Shown here in pieces: positions 33,444 to 43,700 of a stretch of DNA of 64,000 nt. Below the pieces are notes generated by a model. That model worked only from the letters and a program-made list of their open reading frames with translations. It was not told where the DNA came from and did no database searches. A program made the translations under genes and the position numbers. This DNA comes from Fluviicola chungangensis (GTDB taxonomy: Bacteria; Bacteroidota; Bacteroidia; Flavobacteriales_D; Crocinitomicaceae): the NCBI RefSeq assembly GCF_007558725.1, contig NZ_VLPL01000001.1, positions 602,808 to 666,807 on the forward strand. The letters run 5' to 3'. How positions within the stretch are numbered: the stretch's first letter is position 1; each line of letters opens with the position of its first letter.

Positions 33444-34687
33444 GACAATTCCTCTATTAATTCTGTTGATTCTGACGCCGAAAGGATGGATTTAGTGTCC
33501 AATTCAACGCTGTCCGGAACAACCGCCAGAAAATATTCTGAAGCGGCATTCCAATCCATTTTTTGAATTTCGCTGTAGCGGATCAACCCGATTTTGTAGC
33601 TATGTGATTGTCCGGAATACGTTTCCAGGGTATCTGCAAACTCTACCTCATCAAGTTTCTCCTGGGTGGTTGCACTGACATATACTTTCAATGAAAAATC
33701 ATTTTCGAACGTCAATCGTTCTTCTGTTTTGGACTTCTTGTATTCATAGGCATAATCAAACTGCAGCGCTGAAATATCAGAAAGTACCGCACTTGCTGTC
33801 GGGTGGCTTCCCGCACCTTTTCCAAGGAATAATTGTTTATCGGAAAATAAAGCCTCTACCACTACCGCATTGAATTCATTCTCCACGTTGAATGCGAAAT
33901 GATTCGCTGGAATCAAATGCGGTGCAACAAACCCGATCACCTGGTTATTGATACGGGTTCCGAAAGCCAGTAATTTAATCTTCAATCCTTTTTCGCGGGC
34001 GTATGTTGCATCCCAATCTTTCAGTTGACGGATTCCGTAATTCCAAACAGCATCCTGTTTCGCTGTAAACCCAAAAGCATGCTTTAACAACAGAACGAGT
34101 TTGTATTTTGCATCAAAACCATCCACATCCGAAGTCGGATCCAATTCAGCAAATCCAAGATCCTGGGCATTTTTTAATGCTTCATCAAAGGATTCACCTT
34201 CACCTGTCTTTGTCAAAATATAGTTCGTTGTCCCGTTTACGATTCCATTAATATTGGACAGAGAATCGTTGTTGTAATATTCTTCCAGGTTTCGGATAAT
34301 CGGAATGGAACCGCCAACGGAAGCTTCATACAGGAACGACACCTGGTTCTCCTTTGCCAGGGAAATCAATTCATCCAAATAATACGCGATCAGTTTTTTA
34401 TTGGCTGAAACTACATGCTTGCCTGATTTCAATGCTTTGGTCACGATTTCATAAGCAGCTTCATAATCATTGATCAATTCTACCACCACGTTGATCTCTT
34501 CATCATCCAGGATCCGATCTGCATCCGTACTGAAATAATTTGCATCAATGATGCGTTTTTTACTCAAATCCTTAATAACAATGTGCTTGATCGAAGCCTG
34601 CAGAAGCGTCGTTTTGTTTAATACTTCATACAATCCGGTTCCAACACATCCGAAACCGAATAATCCTATTGTGAGTTGTTTTTTCAT
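33440..34687 (-). CDS. hom: Homoserine dehydrogenase
   Basis: A 415-residue enzyme that reduces aspartate semialdehyde to homoserine. The NAD-binding start GLFGFGCVGTGLYEVL, the conserved SANKKLIAYYL and the catalytic core EASVGGSIPIIRNL, followed by NGTTNYILT and the domain with the invariant lysine in DGFDAKYKLVLL, are all present. The C-terminal 90 residues do not show an evident ACT domain, so feedback control may differ. It lies 1 nt after the metX stop and overlaps osmC by 4 nt, which fits supply of homoserine to MetX. Confidence 0.92.
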   Translation of the reverse strand: MKKQLTIGLFGFGCVGTGLYEVLNKTTLLQASIKHIVIKDLSKKRIIDANYFSTDADRILDDEEINVVVELINDYEAAYEIVTKALKSGKHVVSANKKLIAYYLDELISLAKENQVSFLYEASVGGSIPIIRNLEEYYNNDSLSNINGIVNGTTNYILTKTGEGESFDEALKNAQDLGFAELDPTSDVDGFDAKYKLVLLLKHAFGFTAKQDAVWNYGIRQLKDWDATYAREKGLKIKLLAFGTRINNQVIGFVAPHLIPANHFAFNVENEFNAVVVEALFSDKQLFLGKGAGSHPTASAVLSDISALQFDYAYEYKKSKTEERLTFENDFSLKVYVSATTQEKLDEVEFADTLETYSGQSHSYKIGLIRYSEIQKMDWNAASEYFLAVVPDSVELDTKSILSASESTELIEELS

Positions 34688-34688
34688 C

Positions 34689-35744
34689 TTAATTAATCTT
34701 TAAAAATTGTTTAATGTGATTTGTTAATGTTTCTGTTTCTACCAGGAAACCGTCGTGACCAAAATCAGATTGCAGACGCACCAGTTTCGCACGCGGCAAA
34801 TAACCGGCAATTTCTTCCTGCTCCGAAATCGGGAACAACATATCCGAATCAATCCCAATTACCAGCGCAGGCATGCGACATCGTTCCAACACTTTTTCAT
34901 CCCGATTCCGGAAGACATTGTGTGAATCCATCGCTTTTGACAAAATCCAATAACTGAACGCATTAAACCGATTCACCAATTTCTCCCCCTGGTATTTTTG
35001 GTAGGAACTCGCTTTGAACTCATCGAAAGCAGTATGATCATCCTCACTCTGTGTCAAACGATAACCTTCGTAAGTCCTGTAACTCAACATTCCCATCGCA
35101 CGGGCAGCTTTCAACCCTGCTTTTCCTCCATGTTCTTTTTTATCATAAAATGTCGGATCTGCCTGGATTGCCATCCGTTGCGCTTCATTGAATGCGATTC
35201 CGAATGGCGAATGTTTCAGGTTGGTCGCTATGGGAATCACATGATCGATCTTATCCGGGATCAGTAAGGACCATTCCAGCACTTGCTGTCCACCCAGCGA
35301 AGCACCGATCAAAACATGAATCCGTTGGATATCGAGTTCTTTTCGAACCCGTTCCAATCCGGCCACCATATCCCGGATAGTCAGCACAGGAAAAGCATCG
35401 AATCGCTCTTCAGGTAAAAGCTCTTTACTCAAGGGGCCGGTTGATCCGTAAGCACTTCCCGGGACATTTACTGCCACTATGAAATAGTTATTCGGATCAA
35501 AACATTTTCCTTCTCCGAATAAATCGCCCCACCATTCTTGCACCAAATGATTTCCGGTAAGTGCATGACATACCCACACGACATTGGATTGCTCGTCGTT
35601 CAATTTACCCCATGTTTGATAGGCTAGGGAAAGATTGGATAATTTCTTTCCGGATTCCAAAAAGAACTCGGAGCCGGATGAATACAAATGTTGAAATGGC
35701 TGTAAAGCCTTTTCGCTTGTGCGAAATGAAACGATTCTTGACAT
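34689..35744 (-). CDS. metX: Homoserine O-acyltransferase
   Basis: A 351-residue alpha/beta hydrolase-fold acyltransferase. The start LSLAYQTWGKLN, the nucleophile elbow GASLGGQQVLEW and the late DSDMLFP and DFGHDGF carry Ser, Asp and His of the triad. MetX acylates homoserine, classically with acetyl-CoA; several MetX proteins use succinyl-CoA, and here the downstream gene looks like MetZ, so the acyl group is uncertain. It is the first gene of the operon and is preceded by a SAM-I-type riboswitch, which fits repression by SAM. Confidence 0.93.
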   Translation of the reverse strand: MSRIVSFRTSEKALQPFQHLYSSGSEFFLESGKKLSNLSLAYQTWGKLNDEQSNVVWVCHALTGNHLVQEWWGDLFGEGKCFDPNNYFIVAVNVPGSAYGSTGPLSKELLPEERFDAFPVLTIRDMVAGLERVRKELDIQRIHVLIGASLGGQQVLEWSLLIPDKIDHVIPIATNLKHSPFGIAFNEAQRMAIQADPTFYDKKEHGGKAGLKAARAMGMLSYRTYEGYRLTQSEDDHTAFDEFKASSYQKYQGEKLVNRFNAFSYWILSKAMDSHNVFRNRDEKVLERCRMPALVIGIDSDMLFPISEQEEIAGYLPRAKLVRLQSDFGHDGFLVETETLTNHIKQFLKIN

Positions 35745-35897
35745 GAAAAAATGTGTTGTAAATGAAAAATGGGATTGACTGAAGAATTAACGACAGCAAC
35801 AACAACACATTTGACCGGAAATAACGTTAAAAGGGATTACCCGAAGAACCGGGTGCAGATAAGGAATGTAAATTTTTGCTCTTTTCATAACACATTA

Positions 35898-36031
35898 TTT
35901 ATATTCGTCCGATACACTTTGTATCAAACTCGGAAGTTGGCACCGGTTTTCCAACCCCGACAAATATCATCGGGACTTAAAGTTGGTTGCCAGAGGGTCA
36001 AAAAGTCCGTCTCTCGCCTCTTCTGTATAAA
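35898..36031 (-). promoter_or_regulatory. SAM-I-type (S-box) riboswitch upstream of metX
   Basis: Read on the minus strand, the region carries CTCTGGCAACC, the hallmark of SAM-I helix P2/P3, and later CGGTGCCAACTTCC, the hallmark J3/4-P4 region. A P4-like hairpin follows (GATAC/GTATC). The ends TTTATA and TATAAA can pair as P1. The element ends about 153 nt before the metX ATG. A weak hairpin (ACCCG/CGGGT, 35839-35854) between it and metX may belong to the expression platform. It should lower expression of metX, hom, osmC and metZ when SAM is abundant. Confidence 0.85.
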
Positions 36032-36150
36032 CTACTTGTATTCTCGCTTAGAATTACGGCGCAAAGGTTTTGAAAAGATTTTGAGAAAAGCAAATAAAAT
36101 TGCAACATTTTTGATAATGAGAATCATCGGGTATCTTTATGAAATTTTAC

Positions 36151-36158
36151 TACATTTA
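36151..36158 (+). promoter_or_regulatory. -7-like box immediately before the TPR-SpoIIE gene
   Basis: TACATTTA, one base off TAnnTTTG, ends 5 nt before the GTG at 36164. An overlapping TAGTTTTG (36157-36164) runs into the start codon itself. Confidence 0.3.
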
Positions 36159-36163
36159 GTTTT

Positions 36164-38272
36164 GTGAAAAACATTCTACTAGTTATATCATTCTTGAGCC
36201 CTGTATTTTTATGGTCTCAACTTTCTGTTTCCTCCACTTATAACAAATTAAAAAAATGCAAATCAACCCAGTGCGATTTGATATTTATAAAAACCGTAGA
36301 TACGGAAATCAAAAAGGACAAGGCACACGAGTTTGAATGGTTAGCCTGGGAGGCCGGCATCTTAGATTCGATCGGTTCGGATAAGAGAGATTCCATTCTC
36401 CAATTAATCCCATTGAAACGAGTCCCTGATTTAAAATACGGTTCCTCCGTATATCTCGCTTTGGGAAAACAAAAGGCTGATTCCAGTCAATTCAATGATG
36501 CGATCGTTTTATTTTATAAAGGACTCAAAACATCTCAGAGGTATGGGTTTCAATTCCTTGAAGCAACTATTCAGCGACAAATTGCTTTGAGCTATCTGAA
36601 ATTGGATGAATATAAAAAAGCGGAAAGCCATTTACTCAGTTCCCTGAAAATCGCCAGACAACTGGAAGATCCTTTGCTACAGGCGAACGCATACATTAGC
36701 TTGGGGAATGCAGTGAAGGAGCAAAAAAGATATCCGGAGGCTATTCGTTATTACAACAAAAGCCTGGCTATCGCAAGAGAACTGAAAAACAAACGTTTAA
36801 TTGCCGGAAACTACAATAACTTAGGTAATGTTATGCGCCGGACAAAAAAATATACCGAAGCGCTGAATTATTTTTTCAAAGCCTTAGAGATGAATAAGGC
36901 GACCAATAATCAGGAATGGATTTCATTCAATTATAACAACATCGGTCAAACTTACCAGGATCTTTCCAATTATTCCGAGGCCATAAATTATTTCAGAAAA
37001 TCCTGTGAACTAAAACAAGAAATCGGTGACTCATTGAATCTCATATCCAGTTACCTGGGATTAGCCGGTGCATTGGCTAAAAATGGTTCCTATAAAGATG
37101 CTTTTGAATTTATGGAAAAATACAATTCATTGAAAGACACCATGAATTTGCATGAACAGGTAAAAGCATTGGAAGAATTAGAAACGAAGTATGAGACCGA
37201 AAAGAAAGAAGCTCAAATAAAGAATTTTCAAATCCAGGGTGAGTTACAAAAAGAGCGCGAACGGCGGTTAAATGACCAGGCTGAAAAAAACAGGAACTAC
37301 GTGATTTTGTCAGTCGTATTGCTGCTGTTCTTGAGCGGCGGACTTTTAATACTCATCCGGTCAAACAGGCAGAAGCAACTTTCGAACAAGTTACTCAATT
37401 CCAAAAATTCTGAAATTGCGGAATCCCACCTTGCATTATCTGAAGCTATGGGTGAACTTCAGGTTAAAAACAAAGAAGTTCTGGATTCCATTAATTACGC
37501 AAATTATATCCAGCAAGCCTCTTTACCCAATCTGAAACAATTTAAAAACCCCGCAGTTGATATTGAATTGTTTTTTTCCCCAAAGGACATTGTAAGCGGT
37601 GATTTTTATTTCCTGTTTCCGCGAAAGGATGCACTGATTTTCGGAATCGGTGATTGCACTGGCCACGGTGTTCCGGGTGCAATGGTCTCGCTCATCGGAA
37701 TGAATGGATTAGAGAAAGTGACGAAAGAAAATACCGGTCTGAACACTGCTTCCATGGTTGAAGAAGTAAACGAGTTTTTATTGAAAAGCCTCCACCGGGG
37801 AAGCAACACCATCAATGATGGAATGGATTTGAGTTTTTGTGTGTTCGAGCCGAACAATAAAATACTTTATTTTACCGGGGCAAATCACAATGCTTTAGTC
37901 ATCCGCAGGAAATCAAAAAACACCGAGGATGAATTTCCAACCAAATACGAAAATGAAACTATTCAGATGGGAGTGATCAGCGGTACGCGAAGACCGGTTG
38001 GAAGATCATTTGTAAATGTTCCTTTTGAAAACAATCAATTCAATTGTATTTCAGGAGATCGGATAGTGCTATTCTCCGATGGTTATTCAGATCAAATCGG
38101 CGGGGAAACACGTAAAAAAATGAAACGTGCAAACATGATGAACTTACTTTTGGTTTCCTCCTCCGAAACGATCAGCAATCAAATGAACTACATGCGTGAA
38201 GCATTCCATAAATGGAAAATGGGTGCCGAACAAATTGATGATGTTTGTGTTATGATTATCGAAATAAAATAA
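36164..38272 (+). CDS. TPR and SpoIIE-type (PP2C) phosphatase membrane protein
   Basis: A 702-residue protein starting at a GTG, with a signal-like segment (NILLVISFLSPVFLWSQ). Residues about 95-330 hold several TPR units with the NNLGN and NNIGQTY pattern. A coiled coil and a transmembrane helix (YVILSVVLLLFLSGGLLILI, about 377-398) follow. The C-terminal 240 residues are a SpoIIE/PP2C phosphatase with GDFYFLF, GDCTGHGVPGAMVS and DGMDLSFCVF; the last metal aspartate lies in EQIDDVCVMI. This layout is a sensor phosphatase: TPRs outside, catalytic domain inside, probably acting on an anti-sigma antagonist. No partner gene is nearby. Confidence 0.88.
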   Translation: MKNILLVISFLSPVFLWSQLSVSSTYNKLKKCKSTQCDLIFIKTVDTEIKKDKAHEFEWLAWEAGILDSIGSDKRDSILQLIPLKRVPDLKYGSSVYLALGKQKADSSQFNDAIVLFYKGLKTSQRYGFQFLEATIQRQIALSYLKLDEYKKAESHLLSSLKIARQLEDPLLQANAYISLGNAVKEQKRYPEAIRYYNKSLAIARELKNKRLIAGNYNNLGNVMRRTKKYTEALNYFFKALEMNKATNNQEWISFNYNNIGQTYQDLSNYSEAINYFRKSCELKQEIGDSLNLISSYLGLAGALAKNGSYKDAFEFMEKYNSLKDTMNLHEQVKALEELETKYETEKKEAQIKNFQIQGELQKERERRLNDQAEKNRNYVILSVVLLLFLSGGLLILIRSNRQKQLSNKLLNSKNSEIAESHLALSEAMGELQVKNKEVLDSINYANYIQQASLPNLKQFKNPAVDIELFFSPKDIVSGDFYFLFPRKDALIFGIGDCTGHGVPGAMVSLIGMNGLEKVTKENTGLNTASMVEEVNEFLLKSLHRGSNTINDGMDLSFCVFEPNNKILYFTGANHNALVIRRKSKNTEDEFPTKYENETIQMGVISGTRRPVGRSFVNVPFENNQFNCISGDRIVLFSDGYSDQIGGETRKKMKRANMMNLLLVSSSETISNQMNYMREAFHKWKMGAEQIDDVCVMIIEIK

Positions 38273-38275
38273 GCA

Positions 38276-39700
38276 TCAACACTCGGAAATATTTACCGAA
38301 ATATTGGTCGCCAATCCGCCATCGGAAGTTTCCTTGTACTTTTCGTTCATATCCAGGGCAGTTTCCCACATGGTTTTGATCACTCCGTCCAAAGAAACTT
38401 TAGCGGTATCCGGATTTCCCTGTAAAGCAAGCTGACAGGCCGTAATCGCTTTAATCGCCCCCATGGTATTTCGTTCAATGCAAGGAATTTGCACCAATCC
38501 TCCGATCGGATCACAGGTTAATCCCAAATGATGTTCCATGGCAATTTCCGCAGCCATCATTGCCTGGTCCGGATCACCACCCAAACATTCCGTCAAAGCG
38601 GCCGCAGCCATGGCAGAAGAAACTCCAATTTCGGCCTGGCATCCACCCATCGCGGCTGAAATAGTAGAGCGTTTTTTGAAAATACTTCCAATTTCCGCAG
38701 CCACGGTCATGAATCGAATAATGTCTTTATCTTCCGTCCCACCGGCGAAACAAACATAATACATCAAAACGGCCGGAATTACTCCCGAAGCTCCATTTGT
38801 AGGTGCTGTCACCACTCTCCCGAATGCCGCATTTTCTTCGTTTACGGAAAGTGCAAAACAACTAACCCAATTCAAGGTGTTTTGAAAGATATTGCTGGTT
38901 GCCTGAATTTGTTTGATAAAATCTTTCGAGTCTTTGCAAGCGATGCCATTCAAGAGGCGTCTGCTCATTTCATATGCCCTTCTCTTTACGTTCAATCCTC
39001 CCGGAAGTGTTCCTTGCGTGTTTACACCCCGGTAAACGCAATCACGCATAACATTCCATATCTCTAAACATCCGGCAAATGTTTCTTCCTGGGATCTCCA
39101 GGTCAATTCATTTCGCAAGACGATTTCAGAAATCCCCACACCTTGTTCATCACAATATCTTTTCAGATCTGAAGCGGTTTCAATCGGAAAGGGCAACTGA
39201 ACGGAATCCGCTGATTTTTTTTCCTCTTCCCCTTCTTTCACTACGAATCCACCTCCAACAGAGTAATACGTGTGTGATTCTTCCGAACCATCCATCATAA
39301 CAACAGTCAAAGTCAGCGCATTCGGATGGCCGGGCAGTGATTTATTAAAATGAAAGATCAGATCTGTTTCGGGATCGAACGTAATGACGTGTTCCCCACA
39401 AATTTCTAATGTTTTTGTCTGATGAATTTTCTCAAATTTCGGGTCAATGGTGTTCACCGGAATGGTAACAGGGTCTTCTCCCATCAATCCCAAAAGAACA
39501 GCAATATCGGTTCCGTGTCCTTTACCTGTTTTGGCTAAAGAACCATATAAATCCACATGAATCCGTTTAATCTCTTTGATTCCCGGCTTTTCCTGGTATA
39601 AATTGATGAATTGCTGTGCAGCTCTCCACGGTCCCATGGTGTGAGAGCTCGAAGGACCGACTCCGATCTTAAAAATATCAAAAACACTAATTTGTTCCAT
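38276..39700 (-). CDS. sdaA: L-serine ammonia-lyase, iron-sulfur type
   Basis: A 474-residue single-chain L-serine deaminase, converting serine to pyruvate and ammonia. The start has the [14 protein letters not shown] signature. The cysteines for the [4Fe-4S] cluster lie in [20 protein letters not shown] and IPCIERN, as in E. coli SdaA. The alpha and beta halves are fused. It is convergent with the TPR-SpoIIE gene, the stops being 3 nt apart. A -7 box and a perfect hairpin lie upstream of its ATG. Confidence 0.95.
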   Translation of the reverse strand: MEQISVFDIFKIGVGPSSSHTMGPWRAAQQFINLYQEKPGIKEIKRIHVDLYGSLAKTGKGHGTDIAVLLGLMGEDPVTIPVNTIDPKFEKIHQTKTLEICGEHVITFDPETDLIFHFNKSLPGHPNALTLTVVMMDGSEESHTYYSVGGGFVVKEGEEEKKSADSVQLPFPIETASDLKRYCDEQGVGISEIVLRNELTWRSQEETFAGCLEIWNVMRDCVYRGVNTQGTLPGGLNVKRRAYEMSRRLLNGIACKDSKDFIKQIQATSNIFQNTLNWVSCFALSVNEENAAFGRVVTAPTNGASGVIPAVLMYYVCFAGGTEDKDIIRFMTVAAEIGSIFKKRSTISAAMGGCQAEIGVSSAMAAAALTECLGGDPDQAMMAAEIAMEHHLGLTCDPIGGLVQIPCIERNTMGAIKAITACQLALQGNPDTAKVSLDGVIKTMWETALDMNEKYKETSDGGLATNISVNISEC

Positions 39701-39721
39701 TGGGTGAGTTTACTGAAGCAA

Positions 39722-39746
39722 GGTTAAGCAAAGAAATTGCTTAACC
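39722..39746. repeat. Perfect inverted repeat in the sdaA leader
   Basis: GGTTAAGCAA and TTGCTTAACC flank a 5-nt loop, a perfect 10-bp stem. It lies between the -7 box at 39755 and the ATG at 39700, so it is either an operator or a 5'-end hairpin of the mRNA. A second repeat, GGGAATT/AATTCCC, lies at 39774-39793. Confidence 0.7.
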
Positions 39747-39754
39747 GGTCGTTA

Positions 39755-39762
39755 CAAAGGTA
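39755..39762 (-). promoter_or_regulatory. -7 promoter box for sdaA
   Basis: The minus strand reads TACCTTTG, an exact TAnnTTTG match, about 54 nt before the ATG. The hairpin at 39722-39746 lies between. Confidence 0.5.
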
Positions 39763-39837
39763 AGTTTTCATCAGGGAATTGTTAAGAATTCCCGGTTAAA
39801 TGAATAGAAATAAAACATCCTTGTTTAATTCACGGAA

Positions 39838-40602
39838 TTATCTCACAAAAACCCATTCAGTAGCTGAAGATTGCTTTTCATCATACGAATATCCGTCAAC
39901 GTGGTAACTTTTCAAATCTTCGGGATCAGTCAGCTCATTTTGAATGATGTATCTGCTCATTGCTCCGCGGGCATGTTTCGCAAAGATCATTACCACTTTG
40001 TATTCGCCGTTTTTAAACTCCTTGAAGACAGGAGTCACCACCGGATTCTTAACCTTTTTCCAAAGAATTGCCTTATTATACTCGGCCGAAGCCAGGTTGA
40101 TAATTGCCTCTCCTTTTTCTGTTTCTTTCAACAGGGATTTAGTCAATTTATCTCCCCAAAACTGATACAGGCTTGAAATTCCTTCTTTGATATCCCATCT
40201 TGTTCCCATTTCCAAGCGGTACGGATGAATTAAATCCATTGGCTTCAGCAGACCATACATCCCGGATAAAATACGCAGATCATTTTGGGCCTTTTTCAAT
40301 TCCTCCCGGGAAAGTGACTCGATATCCAGGCCTTTGTAAACTTCACCCGTAAAAAGAAAAGCAGCAGGTCTTATGTCTTCGGTTGGTTCGGGAGATAAAT
40401 GCCACGATTTATTCCTGTTCACATTCAATTCTGCAATATCTTTTGAAACATGCATCAATTCCATAATGTCCTTTGCTTTCATTTTTTTCAATTTCCCAAC
40501 CAGGGATTTTGCTTCTTTGGAGAAGACAGGTTGTGTGAAATCAAATTCCGGGAATTGACAATTTTCGTTGATGGATTTTGCAGGAGAAATGAGAATTTTC
40601 AT
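39838..40602 (-). CDS. yaaA: Peroxide stress protein YaaA
   Basis: I take the ATG at 40602, giving 254 residues, since the conserved LISPAKS segment starts at residue 3. The YaaA family limits free iron during peroxide stress and has DNA-binding ability in E. coli. Conserved blocks are ELMHVSKDIAELN, FLFTGEVYKGLD, LSGMYGLLKPMDLIHPYRLEMG and the NLASAEYNK segment. No membrane segment is seen. It is transcribed on its own on the minus strand, between sdaA and the type B adhesin. Confidence 0.93.
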   Translation of the reverse strand: MKILISPAKSINENCQFPEFDFTQPVFSKEAKSLVGKLKKMKAKDIMELMHVSKDIAELNVNRNKSWHLSPEPTEDIRPAAFLFTGEVYKGLDIESLSREELKKAQNDLRILSGMYGLLKPMDLIHPYRLEMGTRWDIKEGISSLYQFWGDKLTKSLLKETEKGEAIINLASAEYNKAILWKKVKNPVVTPVFKEFKNGEYKVVMIFAKHARGAMSRYIIQNELTDPEDLKSYHVDGYSYDEKQSSATEWVFVR

Positions 40603-40727
40603 AATTGATTTTGCTTTGCTCAAAAATACGTTGAAAAAATCGAATTGGTTTTCCGTTTAAAACAAGAATCGCCTCAAGTATATCCCGAGACGATTCCAAC
40701 GCTATGAATAGTGTTTAGGTGTGACTA

Positions 40728-43700
40728 TCATTTCAGCAAACTTACGTGGCCATCCAGTTCTGTTTTTTTATCGCTCGATTTATGTTTCACTTTGATTTTC
40801 CAGATGTAAGTTCCATCAAGCAATTTCTCATTGTGGTAAGTTCCATCCCAACCTTCTTCATAATTCAGTGATTCAAAAATGAGTTCTCCCCATCGGTTGT
40901 AAATCCACAGATGGTAACTGTTTACATCAAACCCGGATGTTAAAACAGGTTTAAAGACATTGTTAAATTCATCACCGTCCGGAGAAAATGCATTCGGAAC
41001 ATAATAAATCAAATCTTCTCCCACATGGACTGTTCTGGAAGTCGTATCCCGGCAGCCATCGCTGCTTACCGCAACCAAATAGACTTCATAATAAGCGGCT
41101 TCTTCATCCGGAAAAACATGGGTCGGATTTTCTGCCGTACTACCGAAAGATCCATCAGAAAAATCCCAGGAATAACTCACTGCTCCATAGGAATTATTGA
41201 AGAAATTGGCGAATGTATTGGATGTTTCCAGGTCCGTCGGAGTTACATTAAAATCAGCAATTGGATTCGGGTAAACACATAAAAAAGCAGGTTTTGTCCC
41301 CGAATTGGTACATCCTTCCGGAGTAGAAACCGTCAGTGTCACATCGTAGCATCCCGGTTCTCTCAACTCCATGTCCACGGTACCGCACCCCGCATATTGA
41401 TCGCCGTTGGACAAACTCCATTGGCAATTGTTCAGATTTCCGGTAGATTGATTTGTTAAGGTGGTAATCAAAGGTGAACATCCTGCGACTTCCGTTGCCG
41501 AAAAATCAACCTGAGGAATAGGAACTACCGTAACACGGATTACATCTGTATTTTTACATCCGTTTACATCCGTCCCTTCAACAGTATAATCAAGAGTTGT
41601 TGAAGGAGTAAAAGCAACTCCGTTTATTACATAATTATCCCAAACATATGTGGCCGCACCCTGGCCATTCAAGGTAGCCGATTCCCCGTCGCAGATCGGA
41701 AAGTCATTCCCTGCAAATACATTAGGAAGGTCCCAAACTCTCACCAAAACATCACTTCCGATCACATTGGAACACATGGAAGCCGAACTTTCCTGAACAG
41801 ATATTAATTCGTAAATAAAATCTCCGGGAATACTCGTGGGAACAGACATATTTAGTTGACCTGAAACAGAAACAATGGTTTGCGGAGCTCCTCCATTTAC
41901 CGAATAAGTAAATGTAAACGGCGACACGCCATTTGTTCCCTGGAAGCTTACAATCGGTTGATTTTCATTCAGACAAAGGCTTGTGTCTCCTTCAATTGTG
42001 GCGCTCGGAAGCGGATTGATGTTAATGGTTGCAGTTCCTGCCTGGTTGGCTGTACAAGCGGTTGAAGAACCATCCTGAACACTCTGTAAAGTATAAACGA
42101 AGCTTCCAACTGTTGTTGTAGGTATCGTAATCGCAACCATGTTGGTTCCATTCAGCGTAGAGATCGTTTGTGAAACGCCATTCAAGGTATATGTAAAAGT
42201 ATAAGGGCCGACTGTGTTCCCTCCTGTAAAAGTCACTTGAGGCTGATTGGAGTATTGGCAAATTGTTGCATCTCCGGTAATGGAGGCAGTGGGTAAATCG
42301 TTTACAACGATAGTTGCTACTCCCTGTTGTAAATTTAAACAGGCAGCGGCACTGGCATCCTCCACGCTAATCAAACTGTATTGATGGGTCCCGGCTACAT
42401 TTGTAGGAACTGTAATCGTTGCAACTCCGGCAGCATTTGACGTCACTTGTACTGTTCCTCCCCCATTGTACGAATAGCTGAAGGTATACGGTGCCGTAGC
42501 ATTTGCTCCTGTAAATGTAACTGTTGGCTGAGGATCATTCATACAAACGGTTGCACTACCAGAAATAACCGCTGTCGGCATCGGATTTACAGTCAGTACT
42601 CTGACATCCGTGTTTGTGCATCCCGCAGCGCTTGTTCCGGTAGCTGTATAATTTGTTGTTCCTACAGGAGGTGTGACTGTTGTTCCGTTAGGAGTATTCA
42701 CCCCCCAAACATAACTGACTGCGGTTCCGGTGGCAAGCATGATCATTTGATCTCCTTCGCACATGGTAGCATCAGCACCGGCATCCACTGTTGGTAAGGC
42801 ATTGATTGTTAGCTGAGTACTTGTAACGGCATAACACGGAACACTTGGAGTGAACGAAATCGTGTACAACTGGGAAGTGGTTGTAGTACTTGTAGATAAA
42901 TCGATCACCCCCGTATTCGGATTAATGGTAACGGTAGCAGGAGAAACACTGTAAGTTCCTGCCAAAGGAGTTGAAAGATTTGGTGTCGGGTCAGCCGCAT
43001 CCATGCAATACTCCGAATCGGGATAGGATAAAGTATACGGATTGGATGGATTTACAGTTACCAAAACCTGGTCCGTTGCTGCACAGCCATTCAAATCCGT
43101 CCCATTCACCGTATAAGTTTGCGTAATTGCCGGAGCAAACGCAACGCCATCTGTAACTCCGTTATCCCACACAAAGTTCGTTCCTCCGGAAGCTGCTAAC
43201 GTGACATTTTGTCCTTCACAAACCGTTTGATCCGGCCCTCCATTGATAAACGGAACAAACACATTAACTGTAAGAGGAGCCGACTGGCATAGAAGATTTC
43301 CGTTGTTATCATACAACCCGGCAACAATTACCGTATCGCTATAAATCGGAAGAGTAATCGTGTTCGATGAGGGCGTGTTGCTTCCCGGAATGTCCCATCC
43401 GATATTGGTTGTTAAACAAGGACCTGCATTGATAAAAATATTATCCAATCCCCAGTTATCACAACAATTACCGGAAGAATTCAACTGGATCCATCTGAAC
43501 ATGGTGTTCGTTGTGGCAGCAGCCGCCGGAATCGGAATTGAAAATTGACTCCAGTTAGTGTAGGCTGTTGCTCCATTGATCGATGCATTTCCTCCCGGAT
43601 TTGCACCGAGTTGAAAACCCCATGGACTGAAATAAACGAATTCAATCCAGGTCACACCACCGTCCAGACTATATTCGATAGAAACACCTTCGTCTTGTTC

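Noticed and set aside
35839-35854. Hairpin ACCCG/CGGGT as a firm riboswitch terminator
   Set aside because: The stem is 5 bp with a weak T-tract. It may belong to the expression platform, but I cannot assign it.
39774-39793. Inverted repeat GGGAATT/AATTCCC as a terminator for yaaA
   Set aside because: No T-run follows on the minus strand. It is reported only as a repeat near sdaA.
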